A stretch of DNA of 48,096 nt from Ceratorhiza oryzae-sativae (taxonomy: Eukaryota; Basidiomycota; Agaricomycetes; Cantharellales; Ceratobasidiaceae), in NCBI GenBank assembly GCA_030998015.1, contig JARWMV010000114.1, positions 1-48,096 of the forward strand. The letters are read 5' to 3'. How positions within the stretch are numbered: position 1 is the stretch's first letter; the number at the start of each line of letters is the position of its first letter. Under the pieces are notes generated by a model, which saw only the letters and a program-made list of their open reading frames with translations, was not told where the DNA came from and did no database searches. A program made the position numbers and the translations under genes. This document shows, one piece after another, positions 1-10,202 of this stretch.

Positions 1-239
1 TTCTCGGACTATTGCTTCTAGTCTGAGATGGTCTTGGAGGAGGGATAGGTAGTCCTCCTGGTGCTCGCGCAAACGCTCGGTTAAGTATGCGCAACGGGCC
101 TTGGCTTCGTGAAGTTTTTCACGGGTTTCTTCGTACTTATTCCGGTAGTAACGGTACCTGTCTTGGAAGTTTTCAATAGTGTTTAGCAGGTGACGAAGAA
201 GTTGTTGGCCAAGGTTCTCCAGTTTAGAGCTGGTTGCGA
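1..239 (-). CDS. gypsy1 ORF0, coiled-coil part (partial)
   Basis: On the minus strand this stretch reads without stops as a strongly charged helical sequence with Leu/Tyr heptad-like spacing. It is rich in Arg, Glu and Lys and includes the segment YLTERLREHQEDYLSLLQ. The same peptide is recognisable at 25580-25816 and 4397-4744. It is in a different frame from the zinc-knuckle ORF at 224-655 and overlaps its end slightly. The simplest reading is that both once formed a single ORF0 of about 300 residues with a zinc knuckle followed by a coiled coil. It runs off the left edge of the window. Confidence 0.45.
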
Positions 240-655
240 GGGATGGTGTAATAATAGAGGAATTTGTCCTTCTTAGGACAATAGGGGCAGCGCGCTGGGA
301 AGGTGGCTCCGTTTGCCCAATGACAAATTTTGCACTCAGGGGCACCTGGCTCGGTGACAAAGGCTTGTTGGGCACGTCCGACTTTCTGGGGGCGGACTTT
401 GATGATTACTACTTGGTTGAAATCAATGTGCCCAGCTTCTTCAAGGATACTTTCGACCGAGTTGAGGGTGAAACAGTGGATCGACAGGTGTCCGAACCAC
501 CCACACAGACGGCAGCGCTGGTCTTCTGTAAAAGGTTGTGCCACTTGAGGGCCGTGGGTTCCGTCAGAGACGTACTCGAGCAAGAGCAAGATAAAAGAGA
601 AAAATAGACCCTTTCCCGAGTCTATTGGAATAGGAAGGTGACCTCCGTTGCTCAA
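224..655 (-). CDS. gypsy1 leader ORF ('ORF0') with CCHC zinc knuckle
   Basis: A 143-codon ORF lies in the gypsy1 sense direction, between the 5' LTR and gag. It contains CRLCGWFGHLSIHC, a C-x2-C-x4-H-x4-C zinc knuckle at about residues 48-61. Near the C terminus is a second Cys cluster, CKICHWANGATFPARCPYC, resembling a zinc ribbon. The N terminus has a short hydrophobic stretch. The ORF stops at TAA just before sequence that, in another frame, encodes a long coiled coil continuing to the window edge, so an indel has probably split one longer protein. The region is conserved in the copy at 25393-26390 and the fragment at 5393-5638. By analogy with Gag knuckles I infer nucleic-acid binding; no function is established. 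It is not the Gag itself, which lies downstream with its own knuckle. Confidence 0.55.
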   Translation of the reverse strand: MSNGGHLPIPIDSGKGLFFSFILLLLEYVSDGTHGPQVAQPFTEDQRCRLCGWFGHLSIHCFTLNSVESILEEAGHIDFNQVVIIKVRPQKVGRAQQAFVTEPGAPECKICHWANGATFPARCPYCPKKDKFLYYYTIPRNQL

Positions 656-910
656 CTACTTAAGGGCAATGAGCGACCCCACCTCTTGTTGACGAAAGAG
701 ATTAGAGAACCGAAGCTTGTTACGACGTGTGAGGGACCTGGCTATGCAAGGTTTCACAGAGGCGCGTATAGGGCAACGATGTCTTGTGGCTGTGGATAGG
801 TGGAGTGGGATTGGGGAAGGCAACGAGGAGTTATCTCAAGACGACGCCGACGGCGTTCCAAAAGTATCCCAGACGACACTGAGACTTACGATTGCAAGAA
901 CTTGACCTGA

Positions 911-1287
911 TGTCGACAACGACAAGTCAGGCGACGAGGAAAATAGTAAGAAAGGTAAAAGAACTTGTATTCGACGAGAGGTCAAGTTCTTGAGGAGTCC
1001 TCTGCGAACTTGACCTGGTTTATATACACGGTATGAGCCACATCATAACAAACAAGTCCGTACAGTGAGTCACGACAGATAAGAGATAGAAGCAGTAGAA
1101 GCGACTGCGGAACTGCGGAATTTCACATCAGAGTTGAAATACATCTCGGTTACCGGTCCGGAACATTCCCTGAGTCACATGATACAGATATACCATAAAA
1201 GGCAAGTATGTTTTGAAGATGATCTCATAAAATGTAGTAAATCGAGAAAATATTGTAGAATGGATATATGCGTGTCAGTTCATGACA
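911..1287 (-). repeat. LTR1 (gypsy1 5' LTR, copy A)
   Basis: This is a 377-bp LTR beginning TGTCGACAACG and ending CATGACA. It is nearly identical to the 376-bp LTR pair of the complete element and to the copies at 33640 and 39638. On the minus strand it carries a TATATAAA box. About 30 nt downstream is the sequence complementary to the primer-binding site at the LTR/internal junction. It retains CpGs that are TpG or CpA elsewhere. Confidence 0.85.
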
Positions 1288-2109
1288 AATGAGGAACAAA
1301 GGCTTAGAATGTCTACAGATTGGAATCAGATGAGAGCTCACTTAATTAGTTTCTTTTGGACTCCTACTTGGATTACCAAGGCTAGAAACAAAGCTTTGGC
1401 AGCTAGGTTTAAGGATTCAGGCAACAATAAAGAAACTCCAGTTCAGTATGCACTTTGCAAAAAGAAACTGCTTGATATGGTTGAAGATTGGGATGACCTT
1501 ACTATCATTGCTGAAGTGGCTAGGTCAGCTCCTACACAATCGAGAACTATAGTCAACCATGAGGATATTGCTGACTGGTCCACCTATGTGACTAGAATTA
1601 AGGAACAAGAAGATTTATTGCAAGATTGGCCTTGCCATATGAACAACCAAGCTACCTATGACTCAGTCAAGGAGGTGGTCAAAGCTTTGAAGGCTGAAAA
1701 GCATTAGAAAAAGCATGGTCACAAAGCTAGTGCTCATGCAGTAAATTCTTCTAACTCTAAGTTCAAGTCAAAGCAGCCTGATAAATTCAAAGGCTTTAAG
1801 AGGCCCTTCCCTCCAGACAATTCTAATGTTTCCAAACATAAGAAAGGGACTCCTAAAGCTAGAGGCATGAGAGGCTGTATTCATTGTGGAAGTCTTATGC
1901 ACTATGACAAGGAGTGCAAGCATAATAAATCTAATGCTAACAATGTCCAAGTTTATTTTGCTGAAACTACTGAAGCTGAACAAAGTACTTATGCTGAATA
2001 TGAAGCAGCCTGCAATGATTCTGATCCTGAACCATCTGAAACTGAGCCATCTGAAGACCTAGAGGAAGAATCTGATTCTTCTAGCTCTTTTGCTGACTTG
2101 GATTTTTAA
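1288..2109 (+). pseudogene. gypsy2 Gag (capsid plus zinc knuckle), truncated
   Basis: Gag-like sequence runs in one frame from the left junction to a TAA at 2107-2109. The only internal break is a TAG at 1705-1707. The N-terminal part looks like a gypsy capsid domain, with MRAHLISFFW and TKARNKALAARF. A Lys/Ser-rich linker follows. Then comes a CCHC knuckle, CIHCGSLMHYDKEC (about 1873-1914), and an acidic Glu/Ser/Asp tail. The true start of gag is lost at the junction with LTR1. It would form the virus-like particle and bind element RNA. The ending GAT TTT TAA is discussed as a possible -1 frameshift point into the protease frame. Confidence 0.75.
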
Positions 2110-2111
2110 TT

Positions 2112-2589
2112 AATTCCCAGCCTTCTGAATCTAATGAGACAGAGGACTTGGGAGTAAATGCAGATGATCAGGATATACAGGCAGTACACAATTATAATGC
2201 ATTAGCAAACCAAATAATGGCTACCAAATCATTTTCTACTCAATTATCTACCAGGAATGAGCCTCTTGACCTTAAATCAATCCCTGAAGATAAAACTATT
2301 ACTCTTAAAAAGGTGATGGAACATCCTTCAGGAACTCATTTCTTGGGAACTAGACCTACAGTATCTATGGCTAGGGTAGGGAATGAAGAAGGCTTAACAG
2401 AGATTACTGTTGACTCAGGCTCTGATATCACCCTGATTAGCTATAATTTTCTGACTAGCTTGAAACAACCTCCTAAAGAGAAATCTGGCCAAAAGATAAA
2501 TCTTATTCAAGTGACTGGTAAAACTAGTATTACAGGATATGTAGTATTAGACTTAACCTTCCCTACTAAGGATGGACCTGTAAAGATGC
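2112..2589 (+). pseudogene. gypsy2 protease region, truncated by LTR-C1
   Basis: This region is in the -1 frame relative to gag. It carries the retropepsin motif ITVDSGSDITLIS (Asp-Ser-Gly active site) at about 2404-2442, followed by the flap-side hydrophobic segment. Coding stops where LTR-C1 begins at 2590; the matching copy at 40250-41683 continues into reverse transcriptase. As it stands it could give only an inactive N-terminal fragment. Confidence 0.75.
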
Positions 2590-3826
2590 TGTTACAGGTC
2601 AGGGTACACTTGAATATCTAGAGCTTAAGCAAATGTAGATATGTTAGTATACACTAATCGTACTCAATACTTCTTAGACTAGAGTAAGAAGGCTCAAAAT
2701 AGTTGCAATGCAATCAAGTAACACTCAAGGTAGTCTTAATCTTTCTCAGTGTAAACTGACTAATTTATAGGTATAAAGAGCAAGACTACTATGGTCAGGT
2801 TCCCTTAGATATCTTAAATGTAGATGGTGGGCTGCCTAATGCGTGTACTTCCTCAGCTACAGGTACTTAGATTTCCTCTAATAGCTGGTACTTAATATCA
2901 CACTCAATCAGGCAATATTGTATCCTTATATATCTCTGTATATAAGATACAATGACTCAGACAGTATATAACTAATATGGTACTTTATTCCTCAGTACTA
3001 GTTATATAAGAAATCACACACAGACAAGAGAAATAGAAAGAGAAAGGAAACCAATAACCGGTCTGGGTTGAGTAGAGGAGTGAAGGGTGTCTGGAAGGGC
3101 CTCAGAGGAGGTCCTTTTATACCCTCAGGAGGGCATTCCAGAGCCAAATAGATACATGCATGCCAGTGCAATCATCAAAAGAGGGTACTGCTATACTTGG
3201 GGTACACCCTAGCCCAGTATAGGATAAAAGAGTAAAGACAGGGTGTGGATTGAAGGCATTGATGCATCTGAGACCTGCTGTTGTCTTGTAGATCATATTA
3301 TCATAGTATATACATGTAATGAACGGAGGCTACATCTCAGTGAGTCATAAAGTGAGTCAGAGAAGCTTCTGAATCAATTTGTGAAGCTCTCCTGACTCAC
3401 TGGAGTCATTAGATCTTGATTGATGGTCCAGTAAGATTCTAATGATCTTCGGGCCATTCCGGCGCGAGGATCCGGTGGATCGCGACGATCTTCGGGCAGC
3501 AGATACTGCCGAAGATTAGCTATCGATAGAGCACAAGATCGCTTTGATAGCGTAAGCGGTTGCCGAGATATGAGCGGTGCGATGTTGTAATCAATATCTC
3601 CTGATAAGAGGAAATATCGCAACCTCTGTATCTCTCTGAGATCTTATTGTAAAAACTTAATAAAATATGCGTTGGAGAGCGGGAATTTTGTACTATTTAA
3701 TAGAACAAAAAATAGTACAATTCAGAGCGCATACAAATTCAAGTATTTCACAATTTAATTACAGAGGCATCACTTGAGGTTGGCAGAGCAGACTAAAATA
3801 ATAGAAAATGTTAGTGATCCATAACA
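2590..3826 (-). repeat. LTR-C1 (1.24-kb LTR, minus orientation)
   Basis: The element is bounded by TGTTACAGG and CCATAACA, the reverse complement of the TGTTATGG...TAACA ends of the other LTR-C copies. It is shorter than the 1.3-kb norm because of a roughly 70-bp deletion near 2820, between short TAG repeats. The flanks do not match: GATGC on the left in gypsy2 and GGGTT on the right in gypsy1 gag. It is therefore not a simple insertion and probably arose by recombination between copies. It contains the conserved 82-codon ORF at 3374-3622 (minus strand). Confidence 0.8.
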
Positions 3827-5638
3827 GGGTTGTGGCTGGGTCATGCTTGAGGAAGGTTGTGATTGGGTGATGCCTGTGCCTCCTGAGGAGGTATTGATTT
3901 GCGCTTCAATGTGCATGATGGTGGTTTGTAAGATTGCTTGCATGCTGACTAGGTTGTTAACATTGGTGGCTAGTCCAGCCATGTCAGCGTCTATCTTTGC
4001 TTGATTAGCTGTGAGCTTTGCTTCAAGCATGTCTGTATAGTTTTTGTTGTTATGTTCAATGTCTCCAACATTGTTTTGGAGGTTGTTGGTTCACTCTTGC
4101 AGTTTGTCCATAGACTGCAGCATATAGATGACTTTGTCTCCGTTGGACATATTTGCCCAAGCAGGGGCAGGAGTTGGCGACACCATTTCAGGAGGGACTC
4201 AGGTGGATTCTAAAGACAACGGAGATAATAAGGAAGTACAGGAAATTGAGAGTTATTTTGATAGTATAGGATCTCCATTCCTCGCATGAGTCTATAAATT
4301 TCAAAGTTTTTGATTCCCCCAAACCTCAACCACATGTTGTCCAAATCCCAACTTTTGGTGTCTTGACGATGATATGGATGTTCCACCCTTTTCAGTTTAA
4401 TTTGGTCCCAAAGGAGAGCTTCCTTGAGAAGGATCAACTTGGGCTGCCAGAAGGGGTGCTTCTTCCTGAATTGGCAAGCCCGTGCCACTTAAAAAGGTAG
4501 GATGAGGGAGGTCTGACGGTGTTGAGAAGACAGGGAAGGCATACTCATGGGGTGCAATTGTTTCTCGGACTATTGCTTCTAGTCTGAGATGGTCTTGGAG
4601 GAGGGATAAATAGTCCTCCTGGTGTTTGCACAAACACTCAGTTAGGTATGCACAGCAGGCCTTGGCTTTGTGAAGTTTCTTGCAAGTTTCTTTGTATTTA
4701 TTTTGGTAATAACAATACACTGGATGACAAAAGTCTTGCAGCACTTGTGTTACGGCTCTGGGCTGTCAGGAGCAAAGGCAAAGCACAACCTTTTGTTTGA
4801 CATATGTAGGGTACTGTCTAATACATATATTGCAACACTTTGTGAGCATCTGGAGTGCATACACAGTGCATGAGGGGAGATGTGGCACAGGAGTGGCTTT
4901 TAAGGTCATTGTTCCAGGCATCCCCAAGCTTAGCTGTAGTAGTCGGTATTATAGTGCTGAGCCTTGCGACTGCAAGGGGCATCTGGGCTTTTGTGTGCGT
5001 GCCACCATTGCAGAGATATGGGCAACTGATAGTCCTGTTTTTGGGTGTTTTTGGCCAAAAAGCGCCAAAATTGCCAACTTTGGGCCACCATTGCTCAATA
5101 ACAGGGGCACGCAAACAAAGGCTCAGATACTTGTTGAAATCTCAAAGCTCAGTGCTATCATGCCTACTACTACAGCTAAGCTTGGGGACACCTGGAACAA
5201 TGACCTTAAAAGCCACTCCTGTGCCACATCTCCCCTCATGCACTGTGTATGCACTCCAGATGCTCACAAAGTGTTGCAATATATGTATTAGACAGTACCC
5301 TACATATGTCAAACAAAAGGTTGTGCTTTGCCATCACTCCTGACTGCCCAGAGCCATAACACAAGTGCTGCAAGACTTTTGTCACCCAGTGTACCTGTCT
5401 TGGAAGTTTTTGATGGTGTTTAACAGGTGACAAAGAAGTTGTTGACCAAGGTTCTCCAGCTTATAGCTGGTTGCGGGGGATGGTGTAGTAGTATAAAAAT
5501 TTGTCCTCTTTAGGACAGTAGGGGCAGCATGCAGGGAAGGTGGCTCTGTTTGCTTGGTGGGAAATTTTGCACTTGGGGGGCACCTGGCTTGGTAACAAAG
5601 GCTTGTTGGGCTTGTCCAACTTTCTGGGGGCAGACTTT
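3827..5638 (-). mobile_element. gypsy1 fragment (start of gag and ORF0), interrupted by a foldback MITE
   Basis: Minus-strand gypsy1 sequence is collinear with about 25010-26146 of the complete copy. It contains the first part of gag (start codon at 4184-4186, coiled-coil N terminus), the leader ORF segments at 4210-4488 and 4397-4744, and the zinc-ribbon end of ORF0 at 5393-5638. A 674-bp foldback element (4718-5391) splits it. Both ends abut the TGTTATGG ends of LTR-C copies (C1 minus, C2 plus), giving a head-to-head arrangement. It is non-coding in practice. Confidence 0.8.
4718..5391. mobile_element. Tc1/mariner-type foldback MITE
   Basis: This is a 674-bp element flanked by a TA duplication (4716-4717 and 5392-5393). 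It is inserted in gypsy1 leader sequence that reads uninterrupted as GGTACCTGTC in copy A. Its ends are CACTGGATGACAAAAGTC and the inverse, and the two arms are near-palindromic for about 310 bp. Only about 50 bp of unpaired spacer remains around 5030-5080. There is no transposase. The terminal CACTGG and subterminal AAGTCTTGC match the ends of the Tc1 element at 16826-18419, so a related transposase may have moved it. If transcribed it would form a long hairpin. Confidence 0.85.
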
Positions 5639-6951
5639 TGTTATGGATCACTAACATTTTCTATTATTTTAGTCTGCTCTGCCAACCTCAAGTGATGCCT
5701 TTGTAATTAAATTGTGAAATACTTGAATTTGTATGCACTCCGAATTGTACTGTTTTCTGTTCCATTAAATAGTACCAATTTCCTGCTCTCCAACGCATAT
5801 TTTATTAAGTTTTTACAATAAGACCTCAGAGAGATACAGAGGTTGCAATATTTCCTCTTATCAGGAGATATTGATTACAACATCGCACTGCTCATATCTC
5901 GGCAACCGCTTACGCTATCAAAGCGATCTTATGCTCTATCGATAGCTAATCTTCGGCAGTATCTGCTGCCCGAAGATTGTCGCGATCCACCAGATCCTCG
6001 CGCCGGAATGGCCTGAAGATCATTAGAATCCTACTGGACCATCAATCAAGATCTAATGACTCCAGTGAGTCAGGAGAGCTTCCCAAATTGATCCAGAAGC
6101 TTCTCTGGCTCACCTTATGACTCACTGAGATGTAGCCTCCATTCATTACATGTATATACTATGATAATATGATCTACAAGCCAATAGCAGGTCTCAGATG
6201 CATCAATGCCTTCAATCCACACCCTGTCTTTACTCTTTTATCCTATACTGGGCTAGGGTGTACCCCAAGTATAGCAGTACCCTCTTTTGATGATTGCACT
6301 GGCATGCATGTATCTATTTGGCTCTGGAATGCCCTCCTGAGTGTATAAAAGGTCCTCCTCTGAGGCCCTTCCAGACCACCCCCCTTCACTCCTACTCAAC
6401 CCAGACTGGTTATTGGTTTCCTGTTTCTCTTTCTATTTCTCTTGTCTGTGTGTGATTTCTTATATAACTAGTACTGAGGAATAAAGTACCATATTAGTTA
6501 TATACTGTCTGATTCATTGTATCTTATATACAGAGATATATAAGGATACAATATTGCCTGATTGAGCATGACATTAAGTACCAGCTATTCGAGGAAATCT
6601 AAGTACCTGTAGCTGAGGAAGTAAATGCATTAGGCAGCCTACCATCTATCCTATAAGCTACCACTTAAAGTCTAGTATTAAGATTAGTATCAGTTAGTCC
6701 AAGCAACTAGGGCTGAAATACATTTAAGATATCTAAGGGAACCTGACCATAGTAGTCTTGCTCTTTATACCTATAAATTAGTCAGTTTACACTGTGAAAG
6801 ATTAAGACTACCTTGAGTGTTACTTGATTGCATTGCAACTACTTTGAGCCTTCTTACTCTAGTCTAAGAAGTATTGAGCACAATTAGTGTATACTAACAT
6901 ATCTACATTCTCTTAAGCTCTAGATATTCAAGTGTACCCTGACCCGTAACA
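5639..6951 (+). repeat. LTR-C2 (1.31-kb LTR, plus orientation)
   Basis: This is a full-length LTR-C from TGTTATGG to CGTAACA. It contains a TATAAAAGG promoter box near 6344 and a polyadenylation-type AATAAA near 6479. The conserved 82-codon ORF is interrupted here by a TGA. The flanks differ: ACTTT in the gypsy1 leader, and ATTCG inside LTR1. About 575 bp of gypsy1 expected between those points is missing, so deletion or recombination followed insertion. Confidence 0.85.
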
Positions 6952-7269
6952 ATTCGACAAGAGGTCAAGTTCTTGAGGAGTCCTCTCTGAACTTGACCCA
7001 GTTTATATACATGGTATGAGCCATATCATAACAAACAAGTCTGTACAGTGAGTCACAAGCAATAAGAGATAGAAGTGATTGAAGCAACTGCAGAACTGCA
7101 GAATTTCACATCAGAGTTGAAATACATATTGGTTATCAGTCCAGAACATCCCCTGAATCACATGACACAGATATACCAAAAAAGGCAAGTATCTTTTGAA
7201 AGGATCTCATAAAATGTAATAAATCAAGAAAATATTATAGAGTGGATATATGCATGTCAGTTCGTGACA
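6952..7269 (-). repeat. LTR1 fragment
   Basis: This is the right-hand 318 bp of an LTR1, ending GTGACA. It is truncated on its left by LTR-C2. It joins the degenerate transposase region at 7270. No matching partner or target duplication is present. Confidence 0.8.
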
Positions 7270-8287
7270 CTGGAGTCTCCCAGTGCTGCTCCAACAGCAT
7301 CACCTGGAACTGGAACGGAACAAGGAAGTTCTAAGTACGTACTATCTATCCAGTCAAGCAATGTTATCTCATGATGAGTAGTGATGTGAGGGTTATATTT
7401 CAGGCAGGGAAACAGTGTGATGGTTGGTTTGGGACAACCAATGTTGTTGATCAACTGTTGTGTGCAATGTCAGTTGAAAAGGAACAGTACCCAGACAAAG
7501 ACCATGTCTTTGTCTTTGACAACATGAATATCCATACAAAGCTACCTGAAAGTGCCCCAAATGTCAACAGAATGACACTTGATCCATCTCAAAAGGTTAA
7601 GGGAGCAGAGATAGGGCCACTAGGAGACAAAATTAAGATTGACTACACACCTGCAATCCTGCCAGACAGAATGGTCCAGCAGCTTTATTACCCCATGAAT
7701 CATCCAATTACAAAGCTTCAAGGTGCACTTAAGGGCATGGCATCAATCTTAGAGGAGAGGGGGGTTCCTAATGCTTGAAAACTCAAGCTTGTATGTGCAT
7801 CAACAAACACAAACAAGCAAGGGTGTCCACCCAACTTGACCAGCTGTTGTGCCCATCGTACAATGATCAACCAGCCAGATATCCTTGTGCAAAAATCAAT
7901 CCTTCAGATGCAAGCTGCAGCCAAAGGGTTTTTGGTTTTTTACCTGCCAAAATATCACTGCAAACTCAACCCAATCAAACAACACTGGGGCGCTGCAAAG
8001 TGCATGTACCAAGACTTGCCCTCATCAAGCTCAGAGGCCGATCTCAGACAAAATATGCTCAGGGCACTGGATTCAGTCAAGTTGGAATTGATCCAAAGGT
8101 ATGTTTTATCACAGTCTGCCCAATTCGTATCTAAACATGCCCAAGATTTGCTGCTCACTCTCAGCAATTTATTCACACATATGGTCATGGCCTCTTGGGT
8201 AGCCAAACCGCCTGGGCAGCAAAGAAATACCATGGCCATAGAATCATACCAGATGCATTATTAGGGGACCTGGATGACTTGTATTGA
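7270..8287 (+). pseudogene. DDE transposase (Tc1/mariner-like superfamily), degenerate copy
   Basis: Three overlapping frames together read as the C-terminal two thirds of a fungal DDE-superfamily transposase. The segment 7371-7778 has AGKQCDGWF (family usually AGKxRDGxF) and the second catalytic block VFVFDNMNIHTK. 7836-8150 has YLPKYHCKLNPIKQHWG, where the expected catalytic Glu of LNPIE is Lys. The last frame ends at TGA 8285-8287 with a conserved-looking GLLGSQTAWAAKKYHGHR tail. At least two frame changes and the Glu-to-Lys change make it inactive. The 5' part is missing at the LTR1 junction. It is related to the transposase at 15027-27630 but from a different subgroup. No terminal repeats were found. 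Confidence 0.65.
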
Positions 8288-9478
8288 GTCTATCTCCTCC
8301 CTGCCTTGCAGAGCTGCTCTGGTTGCACTAGACATGCCTCATCCCAGTTAAGGACCCCAGGTACCTGCAGCTGGTTGGTCCCACTGCTGTCTGTCAAGCA
8401 GCTGTCGCCCCCTCAAGGCCATATTTTGGAAACTCACCTCTAGATGTGCTAGATACAGTAGCTACTGTATGATAATATGATTCTTTTACAAATTATCTAC
8501 AAAATGTTGCAAGCTGTTTTTCAATATTTGACACCGTTCAGGAGTTACATGTGTGTTTGTCACCAAATAACCCACAACAAAACCCTTGATTCTCACCCTG
8601 ACTGGTGTTGGATGACTTTGCTTGTTGTCTACTTTAGTGAGAGTGAATAATAAGTTGAATTAGCAAAACCCCAAATATAAGATGTAGGAATAGAAATGGA
8701 TAAGTACAAACCTGTAAGAGAAAGAGATGGTGCACAAGTGAAAAAAAAAAAAGTCAAGACAATAAAGCTATCAAAGCTGAATCAATGTGAACTAGTGATG
8801 GCAGGGATGAGTTGGATAGTTGGCAAGGCAGCATGTTTTGCTTTAATAGCTGGGTGTTGGATGAGTTTTTAGCACCATGAACAGGACAATGAACCACCAA
8901 CATGAGCAGCATGAACAGTTATTGGAGCGGCTGGTATGTAGTACACATTATGGAGGCAGTTTCAGTGTGCAGATTAGGCAGAAGTGTTGGTTATAGTATG
9001 GTTGATTGTGGGTTGAAGGCGCAGCTGTTACAGTACAGCATTATGGTGGGGGTGAGGGGATGGTTAGTGTTGGAGCTGCAAAACTCAAGTTTAGTCAGTC
9101 TATGGGAAAAAAAAACTCCGACAAGTGCTGGTTTATGGCTATTGGCAAGTTCCAAGGCAATGTTTACAAACATACAGCCCATCTTTGAAGTACCAGCAAA
9201 GCTAGTTACCAGGCACAAAACAATGTTAGCTTTCAGGCTTAGCCATGAACGTATTGTGCAAGAGCAAATGGAGGTTCCGTTGGGTATGTCCAAGTACTCA
9301 CTTGTGCGTTCATGCACTTGCTACTTCCCCCCCCCCCCAATCCTGATCATGTTGAACTCCCATGCATCCCTATCTCTGCTCTCATTGTCTCAAGAGCTTT
9401 GAAGCAGTCCCGCTGTTTCTTAGGCATGCAAGGCGTCCCAGGATGTGCTATGGCCAAAAGATCATATTACAAAGTGAC
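8288..9478. other. Unassigned repeat-like DNA
   Basis: I recognise no gene or element end here. The longest open frame (8902-9402, plus strand, 166 codons) is low-complexity-like and resembles nothing I know. Simple runs occur: an A run near 8741 and 12 C residues at 9327-9338. The right end is the TACAA target of LTR-D1. It may contain the lost 5' end of the Plavaka gene or element. Confidence 0.4.
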
Positions 9479-9483
9479 TACAA

Positions 9484-10165
9484 TGTCGTGACCCTCTGGA
9501 GGCTCCCTTGTGGAGCACTTAAGTAGTGGCTGCGTTGACGGTTTGGTGCTATGCAGTATGTATTGAGCGTTCTAGTTACAGTGTTTGCTATGGTCTATGG
9601 TGGTTGACGAGATAAAGCAAGCTGAGGCGTTCAGTCTTGCTTTACTCCCCTTATATACATGTGACTGCGGTTGCTGTGGTGGCCCCCCTTTCCTAAGCGC
9701 CGTCTATAGCAGTTATAGGTTCTATATAGTACTAGGGCTTAGGTAATTGTTTATCCTAAGTTTGTGCGGCTCCAAATCTTATAGAGCCGCGCGAGGTCCA
9801 AGGGTCATGTGACCTTTTTTGGACTTAAGCACCTGGTGCTTAATCGCTGGATAAGCGCCGAGGTCACGTGACAACTCACTCCTCGCTCCAGGTAACATGG
9901 GAAAGAAACACTGGAGCAAGTTCAGGGTAACCACCGGCGCTTAATCGTTGGGTAAGCGCCGAGATCACGTGACAACTCGCTCCTCGCTCCAGGTAACATG
10001 GGAGAGAAACGCTGGAGCGAGTTCAGGGTAACCACCGGCACTTAATCGTTGGGTAAGCGCCGAGATCACGTGATTCTGTTTATGGTTTGTTCTGCTTCGG
10101 GAAAAATGCCATAAATCTGTACAATATTCGGTTGTTAGGTTATGTCTGCTAGGCGGGTCATAACA
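9484..10165 (-). repeat. Solo LTR-D1 with TACAA target duplication
   Basis: This 682-bp LTR starts TGTCGTGACC and ends GGGTCATAACA, giving an imperfect 10-bp terminal inverted repeat. It is flanked by TACAA at 9479-9483 and 10166-10170. A second copy lies at 45184-45965. A putative polypurine tract lies to the right of that copy, so I assign the family to the minus strand. No internal region is present, so this is a solo LTR left by LTR-LTR recombination. It lies just 5' of the recognisable Plavaka coding sequence. Confidence 0.85.
9841..10075. repeat. 101-bp tandem repeats with CACGTG boxes in LTR-D1
   Basis: Two complete 101-bp units begin at 9841 and 9942, with a partial third from 10043. 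Each contains TAAGCGCCGAGRTCACGTGA, with a palindromic CACGTG (E-box) core, and a CTCGCTCC...GGAGCGAG-type inverted pair. The position inside an LTR suggests promoter/enhancer elements bound by a bHLH-type factor; that is inference. Confidence 0.75.
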
Positions 10166-10202
10166 TACAACTGACAAATAGAGCTACAAGAAGGTCAGAA
10201 CG

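Larger units (their letters stand above)
1..1287 (-). mobile_element. gypsy1 copy A, 5' end (leader ORFs plus 5' LTR), cut by window edge
   Basis: This minus-strand fragment matches the leader and 5' LTR of the complete gypsy1 element at 20087-27028. Reading on the minus strand it holds LTR1 (911-1287), a primer-binding region just inside it (about 894-910), and the leader ORF that precedes gag. The rest of the element lies left of the window. This copy keeps far more CpG dinucleotides than the complete copy, so it is the least decayed version here. The DNA immediately right of the LTR (1288 on) is gypsy2 sequence, so the element sits in or was recombined into gypsy2. Confidence 0.85.
1288..2589 (+). 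mobile_element. gypsy2 copy 1, partial (gag to protease)
   Basis: This is a 5'- and 3'-truncated Ty3/gypsy fragment. It abuts LTR1 on the left and is cut by LTR-C1 on the right, in the middle of the protease region. It overlaps the second gypsy2 copy (40014 on) for about 680 bp with very few differences, so these are two copies of one family rather than one split element. Base composition is AT-rich with few CpGs, unlike gypsy1. Confidence 0.85.

Noticed and set aside
3770..4030. Separate gene for an 86-codon coiled-coil protein
   Set aside because: It is the N-terminal part of gypsy1 Gag truncated by LTR-C1, reading into LTR sequence.
4797..5343. Long overlapping frames on both strands with the same C-terminal peptide
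   Set aside because: They are the two arms of the foldback MITE read in different directions, not genes.
8902..9402. 166-codon plus-strand open frame
   Set aside because: Low-complexity composition, no recognisable motif, overlapping open frames on both strands and a 12-C run inside; not supported as a gene.
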